Below are positions 35,889 through 44,003 of a stretch of DNA of 64,000 nucleotides, piece by piece. The translations under genes were made by a program, and so were the position numbers. Origin of the DNA: an uncultured Alphaproteobacteria bacterium (GTDB lineage Bacteria > Pseudomonadota > Alphaproteobacteria > JALCBB01); the NCBI GenBank assembly GCA_958267355.1, contig OY279575.1:1682295-1746294 (forward strand). Direction: 5' to 3'. Every line of letters starts with the position of its first letter. Position 1 is the first letter of the stretch. The notes below the pieces were generated by a model. The model was not told the DNA's origin and made no database searches. It was given only the letters and a program-made list of their open reading frames with translations.

Positions 35889-36581
35889 TTATCCTTTAAG
35901 CTCTGCTTCTAGGGACTCAAAAAAGCGTTCCGTATCAGCAGAGTGTTCAAGCCGCTCGCCATTGAGAAATAGACTCGGTGTGCCGCGGATTCCAAGCTCA
36001 CTTGCCGCCCGCTCGAACTCGCCGCTCATCTGTCCGATCTTGTCTTCGTCGGCCATACAGGCTTCAGCCTGCTCGGCATCAACCCCCGCCAATGCCGCGT
36101 AGGGAAGCAGGGCTTCCTGCGGATTCTGCTCGCGTGCCCAAGAAGTCTGCTCGCTGTATAGAATTTCCACGAAGGCAAAAAAAGCTTCGTCGCTTGGCAG
36201 ACACTCTGCCAGCAGAGCCGCCCGTACAGCCGTGCCATCAAGCGGGAAATGGCGATAGACAATACGCAACTGCCCTGTCTCCACCCAGTCGGAGAGCAGA
36301 CGCGGGTAGATCTCCTTGTGTAGGCGGGCGCAGTGCGGACAGGTCAGCGAAGAATACTCCACCAGCGTGTTCGGAGCCGTGTCCGCCCCAAGGGTGTGCT
36401 GGAGTAGCTCGCTCTCCAAAAGTAGGGGCGGAATGTCTTGGGCTAAAGCAGAAGTAGGCAGCAAGCCAGAGGGGAATCCTGCCTTGGCAAGCAGGGCAGC
36501 AGCAGGCACAGCCAAACACGCCGCCACAAAACGGCGACGAGCGCAGGAACAGGGGAGTTCACAAGTAAAGTTGGGCTTCAT
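35889..36581 (-). CDS. DsbA-family periplasmic thiol oxidoreductase
   Basis: A 230-residue exported protein with an Arg/Ala-rich signal region ending ...TSALAQ-D and a thioredoxin fold of the DsbA/Com1 type. The active-site CPHC is at residues 81-84 in YSSLTCPHCARLHKEI, and the cis-proline loop is GIRGTPSLFLNGERL. It resembles the proteins next to smc in many alphaproteobacteria. It likely introduces or isomerises disulfides in the periplasm; the DsbD-like reductase at 13.9 kb could be its reductive partner, which is inference. Confidence 0.9.
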   Translation of the reverse strand: MKPNFTCELPCSCARRRFVAACLAVPAAALLAKAGFPSGLLPTSALAQDIPPLLLESELLQHTLGADTAPNTLVEYSSLTCPHCARLHKEIYPRLLSDWVETGQLRIVYRHFPLDGTAVRAALLAECLPSDEAFFAFVEILYSEQTSWAREQNPQEALLPYAALAGVDAEQAEACMADEDKIGQMSGEFERAASELGIRGTPSLFLNGERLEHSADTERFFESLEAELKG

Positions 36582-36933
36582 AGCTTTTTCTTGGATTTTT
36601 GATGACTCTGGGTGGTTTTCGGTGATTCTTGGTGGTTTTCGGCGGGTTTGGCTGATTTTTGGCAGTTATCGGCGAATTTCAAAGCTTCCATCAGGAGTTT
36701 AGCCAGATTCTAGAGCTAGGGGCAGGTATTTCCGCAAGATACGGGCGGGCGTACAGGAGAATACACAAGATATGGAGAGTTTTCCACGGGTGGGCTTGGC
36801 ACAACTAAACAGGGCTTCACAGTGGCGACAAGGGCTTTACAGGGGCTATAGGGCTTACACAGGGCTTACAAGGCTTTACAGGGGCTATAGGGCTTACACA
36901 GGGCTTACAAGGCTTCACAGGGGCTACTGGGCT
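36582..36933. repeat. Intergenic repeats between dsbA and dciA, including a 39-bp tandem repeat
   Basis: No gene. At 36600-36680 the phrase TTCTTGGTGGTTTTCGG recurs in degenerate form. At 36835-36934 a 39-bp unit (CTTTACAGGGGCTATAGGGC followed by TTACACAGGGCTTACAAGG) is present 2.5 times, the first two copies identical. The unit contains smaller TTACA/CAGGG repeats related to those near 2.3 kb. Confidence 0.88.
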
Positions 36934-37392
36934 TTATCTCTTGCCTCTCTCTGCGTCTAGGGATTGCACCAGCCGCAAACGCTCCACCGCCCGCGGATAC
37001 CCCAAAAAGCCATTAATGGCGGAAATAATCTCGGGCGCACGATGCTGTACCTCAGGCGCAAAGCCCGACACAACATGGATATCCAGCACTGCCCCAAGCC
37101 GTGTCCTGCGGTCTGGAAAGCGCAAAGACCCAGGGCGCGTATGTGCCGCAAGATCTCCTGCAATTGCCCGCCAGTTGTAGAGCAGCTCAACTTCAGACGG
37201 ACTGCGTTGGCGCAATATGGGCTGTAAAACCTCGGGTACAATGCGGGCAATCACCTTCATTCTGCCGCGTTCTTCTTGGCGGGAAAAGCGTCTGCGGCGG
37301 GGTGGCAGGTGTGGGACTTCGCCACTGGTAAGTGGGCCTTTAGAAGTCCGCCGAGCAAGCCATACAGAATGGGGTGCACGATTGTCTGCCAT
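36934..37392 (-). CDS. DciA-like DUF721 protein
   Basis: About 152 residues. DUF721/DciA proteins help load the replicative helicase DnaB in bacteria lacking DnaC; here the domain covers VPEVLQPILRQRSPSEVELLYNWRAIAGD and RTRLGAVLDIHVVSGFAPEVQHRAPEIISAIN. The Arg-rich N-terminus (PPRRRRFSRQEERGR) is common. I use ATG 37392; a start at MKVIARI 44 codons later is also possible. It diverges from mutY with 69 bases between. The stop abuts the 39-bp repeat array. Confidence 0.78.
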   Translation of the reverse strand: MADNRAPHSVWLARRTSKGPLTSGEVPHLPPRRRRFSRQEERGRMKVIARIVPEVLQPILRQRSPSEVELLYNWRAIAGDLAAHTRPGSLRFPDRRTRLGAVLDIHVVSGFAPEVQHRAPEIISAINGFLGYPRAVERLRLVQSLDAERGKR

Positions 37393-37461
37393 AACCGCAG
37401 TATAACAACTGCGGTACAAAAAACCCACAAAATACGCGAGACCCTAGAAGAGTACAAGCAA

Positions 37462-38688
37462 ATGGCGGAGCAACGGAAAGTTGGGGCAAGCTTACTAACA
37501 ACAGCGGCAGAACGCAGACAGTTTCGCCGCAGTCTGCTCGCTTGGTATGACCGCAACGATAGAACCCTGCCTTGGCGCAAGCGGAGTGCACCACAAGCCG
37601 CCTACAAAGTTCTGGTTTCAGAGATATTGTTGCAACAGACTCGTGCGTCTGTGGTGGCGGCTCGCTATGGAGATTTTGTGCGGCGGTTTCCGAGTTTGAA
37701 GGCGCTGGCGGAAGCTGACCTAGACCAAGTGCTTACTGCTTGGGCGGGGCTTGGCTACTATGCCCGCGGACGCAACCTGCACCGTGCCGCCCAGCAGGTG
37801 CGTGAAGACTACGGCGGCAGGTTTCCGCGTACGCCTGAAGGGCTGCAGACCCTGCCAGGTGTCGGACGCTATACAGCAGCCGCAATTGCCGCGATCGCCT
37901 TTGAACATCCAGTTGTGCCTGTAGATGGAAATATTCTGCGCCTTGCCGCGCGGCTTTTTGCCTGCAGTCGTGAGTCGCCTTTGTTGATGGAGCAAATCCA
38001 AAGCCTAGCGGTTTTGTCTTCTACAAAACAAGCAACACGCCCCACAACAAATCCTGCGACACACCCCACCAAACACCCAACCAAACACCCCACCAAACAC
38101 CCAACCAAACGCAATGGCGATTTCGCCCAAGCACTAATGGATTTAGGGGCACTGATCTGCCTCCCTGCAAATCCGCGTTGTGCAGCTTGTCCTGTCGCTA
38201 AGTTTTGTGCCGCAGGAAGTGTTGGCAAAGGTGCTGATTATGGCGCACGGGCAAAGCCGAAGCCCCGTCCTGTGCGTCGAGGGGTGGCAGTACTTGTCCG
38301 CCAAGGAAAACGGGTTTTGCTGGTGCGCCGACCTGCCGATGGGCTACTGGGCGGTATGCGTCTGCCCCCGATGACAGGGCTTGATAAAACTTCTACGCCT
38401 GAAGTCGCGCAGTGGATTACCCGTGGCAAAAAATACGGAATCCCCTGCGGGACAGTAGAACATACCTTTACGCATTTCAGGCTTGTCTTGCGGGTTTTTG
38501 ACCTGCGACTTACAACCCGCCCAAAAACAACACAAGGCAAAAACACCAATTGGATTGCAACAAATCGCCTAACAGAAATTGCCCTGCCAAGTTTGGGGCG
38601 TAAAGTTCTTGGCTGTACTAATGGCATTACAAATGGCGTACAGCCAAAAGGCAGAAAGAAAAAGCCAAAAAGCAGAAAGAAGCAATAA
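37462..38688 (+). CDS. mutY: Adenine DNA glycosylase MutY
   Basis: A 408-residue glycosylase that removes adenine mispaired with 8-oxoguanine. Catalytic Glu54 is in SEILLQQT and Asp155 in VPVDGNILR; the helix-hairpin-helix is LPGVGRYTAAAIAAIAF. The [4Fe-4S] cysteines are C233-x6-C240-x2-C243-x5-C249. A C-terminal NUDIX-like domain for 8-oxoG recognition follows. Between residues about 195 and 218 an insertion of Thr-Pro-Thr-Lys-His units (12-bp repeats) sits just before the helix GDFAQALMDLGA. The ATG at 37462 has GAAGAG upstream; the longer frame overlaps dciA. The extreme C-terminus is Lys-rich. Confidence 0.95.
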   Translation: MAEQRKVGASLLTTAAERRQFRRSLLAWYDRNDRTLPWRKRSAPQAAYKVLVSEILLQQTRASVVAARYGDFVRRFPSLKALAEADLDQVLTAWAGLGYYARGRNLHRAAQQVREDYGGRFPRTPEGLQTLPGVGRYTAAAIAAIAFEHPVVPVDGNILRLAARLFACSRESPLLMEQIQSLAVLSSTKQATRPTTNPATHPTKHPTKHPTKHPTKRNGDFAQALMDLGALICLPANPRCAACPVAKFCAAGSVGKGADYGARAKPKPRPVRRGVAVLVRQGKRVLLVRRPADGLLGGMRLPPMTGLDKTSTPEVAQWITRGKKYGIPCGTVEHTFTHFRLVLRVFDLRLTTRPKTTQGKNTNWIATNRLTEIALPSLGRKVLGCTNGITNGVQPKGRKKKPKSRKKQ

Positions 38689-38717
38689 TCAGCGTTCTGC
38701 TCCGTTTTAGGAGTCGT

Positions 38718-39989
38718 CTATTGCTTGGCTTGGACTCTTGTTGCTGGTGGCTCTTGCGATTCCAATCTTGCCCGTAGCTGGCGGCGTAAGTTGTCCAAGA
38801 CAACAGGCTGGCGCGTAGATTTTTTCACGCTCGCACTTTTTGCTTTTGCGTGAGTTGCTTTTGCGTGAGTTGCCTTTGTGCGAGTCTGTGCTTCGCTAGT
38901 TGTGGTCTTGGGTGGCAAGCACCAAAAACTCCAACCGTTGCACGCTGTTGCTCCTGACACAGCAGCTCCGACTTGGTGAATTGAGCCTTTAACATCGCCG
39001 CTTTGTCCGCGGGCAATCAATGTGCCATCAGCCCGTACCCGTGCCTGATATCTTCCCGTCGGATCCGTCAGTACATCGCCGACCCGCAACAAGCCGTGTT
39101 CTAACAACAAGCCAAAAGGAATGCGCTTTTCCTCACGCTTTTCTTGTGGTGTCGCTAGGGCGATTTCGTCTGCGCCGATCGCCCGTGTAGCGGCAATACG
39201 CTTTGCTGCTGCCGCACGGTAGGTAGCGTCTCGCTCAATGCCAATCCAGTGTCGGCCAAGACGCTTTGCCACTACGGCAGTTGTGCCACTGCCCAAAAAC
39301 GGGTCAAGGACAATCTGCTCGGGGCGGCTAGACGCTAAAAGCACCCGATAGAGCAAAGCTTCAGGCTTCTGGGTCGGATGAACTTTCTCGCCTGTTGCAT
39401 CACGCAGACGTTCCTTGCCACCGCAGATCGGCAGGTGCCAATCACTGCGCATTTGCAAATCATCGTTGAGTGCTTTCAGCGAGCCGTAGTTAAACACATA
39501 GCGCGACTTCTGCGAACGCGCTGCCCAAATCAAAGTTTCGTGGGCGTTGGTGAGTCTGCGTCCGCGAAAGTTTGGCATAGGATTCGCCTTGCGCCAGATG
39601 ACATCGTTGAGAATCCAGAAGCCCAGGTCTTGCAAGATTGCACCCAGCCGAAAAATGTTGTGGTACGAGCCAATAACCCAGAGCGCACCATCAGGAGCCA
39701 GCACCCGCCGCACTTCGCTCAACCAAGCCCGACTGAAGGAGTCGTAAGCGGCAAAGGAAGAAAACTTGTCCCAATCGTCGGCGACTCCTTTGACTTCCGA
39801 TTGGTCGGGGCGATGCAGAGTGTTTTTGAGTTGCAAGTTGTACGGTGGGTCAGCAAAGACTAGGTCAATTGCGCCATCGGGTAGGTTTTGCATTTCAGAA
39901 ATGCAATCGCCCTTTAGAATCTTGCCAACAGGCAATAGAGTTTTGCCAACGGGCAAGTTTGGCTTGTGCGCCACGGGCGTATGGGTCAT
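38718..39989 (-). CDS. ccrM: CcrM-like DNA adenine methyltransferase (GANTC)
   Basis: A 423-residue beta-class N6-adenine methyltransferase: the catalytic DPPY is at residues 47-50 in LVFADPPYNLQ, followed much later by the SAM-binding DPFLGSGTTAVVAK. VHPTQKPEALLYRVLLAS and the C-terminal RAMA-type domain (LLEHGLLRVGDVLTDPTGRYQARVRADG) are as in CcrM, the cell-cycle GANTC methylase. ATG 39989 has GGGGAGAAA upstream. The tail after the RAMA domain contains Lys/Ala/Thr repeats (THAKATHAKAK) from a 15-bp unit. Five GANTC sites lie in the upstream gap, consistent with autoregulation as in Caulobacter; that is inference. Confidence 0.93.
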   Translation of the reverse strand: MTHTPVAHKPNLPVGKTLLPVGKILKGDCISEMQNLPDGAIDLVFADPPYNLQLKNTLHRPDQSEVKGVADDWDKFSSFAAYDSFSRAWLSEVRRVLAPDGALWVIGSYHNIFRLGAILQDLGFWILNDVIWRKANPMPNFRGRRLTNAHETLIWAARSQKSRYVFNYGSLKALNDDLQMRSDWHLPICGGKERLRDATGEKVHPTQKPEALLYRVLLASSRPEQIVLDPFLGSGTTAVVAKRLGRHWIGIERDATYRAAAAKRIAATRAIGADEIALATPQEKREEKRIPFGLLLEHGLLRVGDVLTDPTGRYQARVRADGTLIARGQSGDVKGSIHQVGAAVSGATACNGWSFWCLPPKTTTSEAQTRTKATHAKATHAKAKSASVKKSTRQPVVLDNLRRQLRARLESQEPPATRVQAKQ

Positions 39990-40050
39990 AGATTTCTCCC
40001 CTGTCTGTCTTGGTTGCGTCGCAAACAAGACGCAAAGCAAAGCGTGTGCA

Positions 40051-40193
40051 GAATCAATTTCTGCGCACGACAAACTTCTAGTTTTGAGTCAGGGAGTGCT
40101 AACCAGTTAGCAAAGGAATCTTGGGCGAAAGTTGTCGTTCGCGCAAGAGTACAAAAAGAGTCCGCTTAAAACTCTTGCTGTGGCAGTGGAATC
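40051..40193 (-). promoter_or_regulatory. Cluster of five GANTC sites upstream of ccrM
   Basis: GANTC occurs at 40051, 40086, 40116, 40158 and 40189 within the 203-base gap between rnhB and ccrM. By chance about one per 256 bases is expected. In Caulobacter the ccrM promoter is controlled through GANTC methylation. No clear CtrA box was seen. Confidence 0.5.
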
Positions 40194-40864
40194 TATTTTG
40201 TAGAATTAGACGCTCCAGCCACAAGATGTGCGATGGGGCGAAAAGTCTTGCGGTGAATCGGACAAACCCCGTGCCGTTGTAAAGACTTGCGGTGTGCTAC
40301 TGTGCCATAGCCGCGATGGCGGGCAAAGCCATAGGCGGGATGCAGTTTATCGAGTCGTTCCATTTCGTTGTCGCGGGCTACCTTGGCAAGAATTCCTGCC
40401 GCCGCCACGCTGAACGACAAGGAATCTCCCCGCACTAAAGTTTGCGCATGGCAGGGCAGGTCGCGGGGTTTGTTTGTGCCATCAACGAGTGCTGCATCGG
40501 GGCGAGGGCTAAGGGAAGAAACCGCTCGCTCCATTGCTAGAAGTGTGGCACCTAGAATGTTGTGGCGGGCGATTTCTTCTAGGGAAGCAGATGCAACGCT
40601 GACCCACGCCTGTTGGTGCAGTGCCTTTGCTAAGTCTTTGCGTTGGGCGGGGGAAAGTTTTTTGGAGTCATCTAGGGCTAGGGTTAAATCCTTGTCTATG
40701 TCAGGAGGCAAAATTGCTGCGGCTGCATAGACAGGTCCTGCCCACGCTCCGCGTCCTGCTTCGTCTATCCCTGCGACTGCCGCTGTTGGCGGTAAGCCGA
40801 GTGCATTGCGCAGGGCGCGTTCGGGTGCATCACTCGGTTTGGTTTTTGTTTTCTGCGGATGCAC
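40193..40864 (-). CDS. rnhB: Ribonuclease HII
   Basis: About 223 residues. Catalytic acids: GIDEAGRGAWAGPVYAAA (Asp-Glu), the Asp in AALVDGTNKP, and ILAKVARDNEM. HPAYGFARHRGYGT is the family block near the end. The frame stays open upstream to 41059 through a Thr/Leu and Ile/His/Thr repeat, overlapping the antiporter gene in a different frame; I prefer the GTG at 40864 because it begins the non-repeat part, still overlapping the antiporter end by 35 bases. An ATG at 40999 would add 45 repeat residues (PIHATPIHATP). Upstream of ccrM, same strand. Confidence 0.9.
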   Translation of the reverse strand: MHPQKTKTKPSDAPERALRNALGLPPTAAVAGIDEAGRGAWAGPVYAAAAILPPDIDKDLTLALDDSKKLSPAQRKDLAKALHQQAWVSVASASLEEIARHNILGATLLAMERAVSSLSPRPDAALVDGTNKPRDLPCHAQTLVRGDSLSFSVAAAGILAKVARDNEMERLDKLHPAYGFARHRGYGTVAHRKSLQRHGVCPIHRKTFRPIAHLVAGASNSTK

Positions 40865-42314
40865 GGCTCGTCTCGTGTGGATCGGACGTACTTGGGCTGG
40901 AGTCGTGTGAATGGGAGTCGCGTGAATGGGAGTGGCGTGAATGGGACTCGTTTGAATGGGACTCGCTTGAACTGAAAGGGTCTGGGTTTGCAGAGTCATT
41001 GTCAGAAAACTCGGTGTCAGAAGAGTCGTTGTCAGAAGAGTCGTTGTCAGAAGAGTCATTGTCAGAAGAGTCGGTGTCAGCAGTCTGGCTTCGCTTAAAG
41101 CGCGAGGCGAAAAAGTTATGGATCGGCACTTCTAAGAGAGCAAGGCTATGGCTGTTTTGAGCAACCAACAAATAAAGCGGAGAAACCAGTAGCGATAAAA
41201 CCGCGACAGAAATCACCAAGCTGGCTTGTTCTCCGTGTGCCAAGCCAAGCGAAATGCCAACACTCGCCAAGAGAAATGAAAACTCGCCGATGTTAGAGAG
41301 CAAAGCACTAGAAGTCAGAGCGCATTCGTGGTCTTCTCCCAGCCGTCGTAAGACCAGAAAGTTGATCAAAGTTTTAACCACCATCACAAAAGCCAGTGCC
41401 GCCAAGACAGGCACAAGATTGTCTAGGATGAAAACAGGCGAAAGCAGAAGCCCAATAGAAAAGAAAAACACCATCACCAGAATTGCTTGTACGGGTTCCA
41501 TTTGCCGCAGGATTAATTCGCGTCCTGCCGAGTTGCCGCAGAGCAAGCCCGCGAGAAAAGCTCCATACGCCGCCGATAAGCCGAGCCAGCCCGAAATTGC
41601 CGCTGCTCCGAAGCAGAGAAATAAACCTGCCGTGGGTGCTAGCTGTTCGTTGTGGCGCAACTGAATAAAGAAACGCCGCAGACGATTGCGCGGCTCACCC
41701 TGTGAAAGCCACCAGACTGCCAAAGCCAACAGAGCTACGGCAAAAACTGTACGCAAGACCGAAAGGGTAAGGGCTCCGCTACCTGACTCTGCCGCCGCAA
41801 AGGTGGAGAGTATCTGAATCATCGGAGCTAGGGCTAAGTCTTGGGCGATTAAGATGGCAAGGGTAATATTCCCCGCCCGCAAACAGGACTCAGGCAAAGT
41901 CGGAATAATCTGCGACACCACCGCTGTTGATGAAAGTGCTAAGGCAAATCCGAAAAATAAAACTAGCCCTGTGCTCCAATCCAGAAAATGTCCGAAGATC
42001 CAAGCAATCGCTGTTGCGGCAAAAATTTCAGCAAGTGTTACTGCAGTTGCAATTCGCCAGACTGCACGAAATCCCTGTAAGTCTAATTTTACGCCAATGA
42101 TGAAAAGTAGCATTAGCACTCCGAATTCAGCCAGGGTGCGAATGGTTGCACTCGGAGCAATAAACCCCGTCACAGGACCCAAGATCAAGCCTGCCAAAAT
42201 ATAGGCAACCAGCGGCGGCTGTTTAATGCGTCCGAAAGTGAGACCTGCAATCAAGACCACCAAGGCAACTGTTGCGACAGTGGTAAGTCCAGCGGCGGCG
42301 AGTTCGTGTTCCAT
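40830..42314 (-). CDS. CPA2-family cation:proton antiporter with a Ser/Asp/His repeat tail
   Basis: A 494-residue protein with about 12 membrane helices of the KefB/YbaL type: LVAYILAGLILGPVTGF, ALSSTAVVSQIIPTLPE and FGAAAISGWLGLSAAYGAFLAGLL. It probably exchanges K+ or Na+ for protons at the inner membrane. The usual C-terminal TrkA-N/RCK domain is missing; instead there is a 90-residue tail of acidic and His/Ser repeats (DSSDNDSSDNDSSDN..., SHSRHSHSRDSHSHD) from 15-bp units. The same DNA is open in the rnhB frame. Start ATG 42314 without a strong ribosome site. Confidence 0.88.
   Translation of the reverse strand: MEHELAAAGLTTVATVALVVLIAGLTFGRIKQPPLVAYILAGLILGPVTGFIAPSATIRTLAEFGVLMLLFIIGVKLDLQGFRAVWRIATAVTLAEIFAATAIAWIFGHFLDWSTGLVLFFGFALALSSTAVVSQIIPTLPESCLRAGNITLAILIAQDLALAPMIQILSTFAAAESGSGALTLSVLRTVFAVALLALAVWWLSQGEPRNRLRRFFIQLRHNEQLAPTAGLFLCFGAAAISGWLGLSAAYGAFLAGLLCGNSAGRELILRQMEPVQAILVMVFFFSIGLLLSPVFILDNLVPVLAALAFVMVVKTLINFLVLRRLGEDHECALTSSALLSNIGEFSFLLASVGISLGLAHGEQASLVISVAVLSLLVSPLYLLVAQNSHSLALLEVPIHNFFASRFKRSQTADTDSSDNDSSDNDSSDNDSSDTEFSDNDSANPDPFSSSESHSNESHSRHSHSRDSHSHDSSPSTSDPHETSRASAENKNQTE
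40865..41092. repeat. 15-bp tandem repeats at the antiporter/rnhB junction, open in two frames
   Basis: Two neighbouring families: GTCAGAAGAGTCGTT-type units at about 41000-41090 and GTGAATGGGAGTCGC-type units at about 40900-40975 (plus-strand reading). On the minus strand one frame gives the Asp/Ser and His/Ser antiporter tail, another gives Thr/Leu and Ile/His/Thr repeats upstream of RnhB. Confidence 0.9.
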
Positions 42315-42752
42315 AGGGTTAAGTATAGACGATTGCCAAGCTGCGTATCGGGCATTTCTATGAGCGGCTTTAATTGTGTCCTTGATGGTTTCCTTGTGCG
42401 TTTGCGTATTTTTTGTCCTTGTTCATTTCCGCATTATGCTTTTATTCGTTTCCTTGAACTGTATCTTTATTCGTTTCTTTATACCTATCCCTATCCCTGT
42501 CTGTTTCCTTGAACCGTATCTTTATCTATTTTCTTATTCTTGCCCTTGTTTGTTTTCTCAACCGCGTTTTTATTCGTTTCCTGATCCCTATCCTTGCCCG
42601 TTTCCTTGAACCGTATCTTTATTTGTTTCGTTATTCCTGTCCTTGTTTTTTTCTTATGTGCCTTTAAGGAATTTGCTTTTTTCTCCTTCGGCAATTCCCA
42701 TCCAAGTTTCATTACTGGTATCTTTAGGGGCATTTCTATGAGCGGCTTTAAT
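42315..42752. repeat. Pyrimidine-rich degenerate repeat bounded by a 25-bp direct repeat
   Basis: The 25-bp sequence starting GGGCATTTCTATGAGCGGCT is identical at 42350-42374 and 42728-42752. Between them are many degenerate copies of TTCCTTGAACCGTATCTTTA and CTATCCCTATCC-like words. The 340 bases between the antiporter start and the radical SAM stop hold no gene; the right-hand copy is inside the radical SAM coding end. Confidence 0.88.
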
Positions 42753-44003
42753 CGTTTTCGTATTCTTGTCCGTATGTGTTTCCTCGTTCACCCCTTGGCT
42801 GTGGCGGACTGAACTGCCCAAAGAACCATCCAAAGAGTCAGAAGCAAAAAGCCGTAGCTGGTCTTTGTCTTGAGTCGGCGGAACAAACAAATCAGTACGC
42901 AAATTACGCCGCGTGGTCTCCAAGCCAAACCGCCGCTTGCCGAGCGCAAACCGCTCGCCAATCAACTCGGCAATGGGCCCGCGTCCGCGTCTGCGCCACT
43001 CCCAAGAGTGTTCGTACAGCTTGCCATTGCGAGTCTGGCGTATTAGCGACAAAACCCGCTCCTTGCGCTCAGGAAAATGCGTAGCCAGCCAGCTTTCAAA
43101 CAATTCCTTCAAATCCCACGGCAAACGAAGCAGGGTATAGCCCGCACTGTGCGCTCCCGCTTCTGCCGCCGCCTTCAATAAAGGCTCAATTTCATGGTCG
43201 TTCAAACCTGGAATAATCGGCGCCATCATCACCGTTGTCGGTACACCCGCTTGACTTAACGCCCGCACCGCCGCCAAACGCTTTTCTGGATGATGCGCCC
43301 GTGGCTCCAGCTTGCGTGCCAGCACAGGGTCAAGAGTGGTGATAGAAATTGCCGCCGCTCCTGTGCCTGTGCCATTGCGACCTGCTACAGAAAACAAATC
43401 TAGGTCACGAACAAGTGCTGCCGATTTAGTAATCACCGTAAACGGATGACGAGTCTCACACAGAACTTCCAAAACGCTACGGGTAATGCATAGCTCACGC
43501 TCAATCGGTTGATACGGATCTGTTACTCCGCCGATTAGAATGGTCTTTGGCTTGTAAGAGCTTTTCGCCAAAGCACTGCGCAAAAGCTCTGCTGCTTCGT
43601 GCTTAGCAAAAAGCCGTGTTTCAAAGTCCAAGCCTGAAGACAAGCCGAAGTGATTGTGCGTCGGACGGGCATAACAGTAAATGCACCCATGTTCGCATCC
43701 GCGATAGGGATTCAATGTTCGCCCGTGTCCCAAGTCAGGCGAGTCGTGTTCAGAAAGAATGCTACGGCTTCTGTCAGGATGCACTACAGTCTGCGGAGCA
43801 GACACTTCTTCTGCACTCTGCTCCCAGCCATCGTCAAAATGACTCCTCTCAAGACTGTCAAACCGACTGCCAGGATTAAAAGTTGCTCCCCGCCCCTTGA
43901 TGGCAGATGCGTCCGCCATCACGCCGCTCTGGGCCGCAAAGTACTGGCTCTGCCCCGAGACCAAGGACTGCAAAGTCCGTGGCTGTTTTCTGTCTTGGTT
44001 CAT
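42654..44003 (-). CDS. PA0069-type radical SAM protein (SPL-like)
   Basis: A radical SAM protein of about 449 residues. The cluster cysteines C103-x3-C107-x2-C110 lie in RGCEHGCIYCYARPTHN, and TILIGGVTDPYQPIERE, TVITKSAALVRDLDLF and MMAPIIPGLNDHEI are hallmarks of the PA0069 family, which is related to spore photoproduct lyase but of unknown function. The N-terminus MADASAIKGRGATFNPGSRFD is typical. Start uncertain: ATG 44003 or ATG 44048, neither with a clear ribosome site. The last 50 residues (EETHTDKNTKTIKAAHRNAP...) lie beyond the family core and are partly repeat-derived. Confidence 0.9.
   Translation of the reverse strand: MNQDRKQPRTLQSLVSGQSQYFAAQSGVMADASAIKGRGATFNPGSRFDSLERSHFDDGWEQSAEEVSAPQTVVHPDRSRSILSEHDSPDLGHGRTLNPYRGCEHGCIYCYARPTHNHFGLSSGLDFETRLFAKHEAAELLRSALAKSSYKPKTILIGGVTDPYQPIERELCITRSVLEVLCETRHPFTVITKSAALVRDLDLFSVAGRNGTGTGAAAISITTLDPVLARKLEPRAHHPEKRLAAVRALSQAGVPTTVMMAPIIPGLNDHEIEPLLKAAAEAGAHSAGYTLLRLPWDLKELFESWLATHFPERKERVLSLIRQTRNGKLYEHSWEWRRRGRGPIAELIGERFALGKRRFGLETTRRNLRTDLFVPPTQDKDQLRLFASDSLDGSLGSSVRHSQGVNEETHTDKNTKTIKAAHRNAPKDTSNETWMGIAEGEKSKFLKGT

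Noticed and set aside
37276-37461. Longer MutY start overlapping dciA
   Set aside because: The upstream part is antisense to DciA and lacks MutY similarity; ATG 37462 has a ribosome site.
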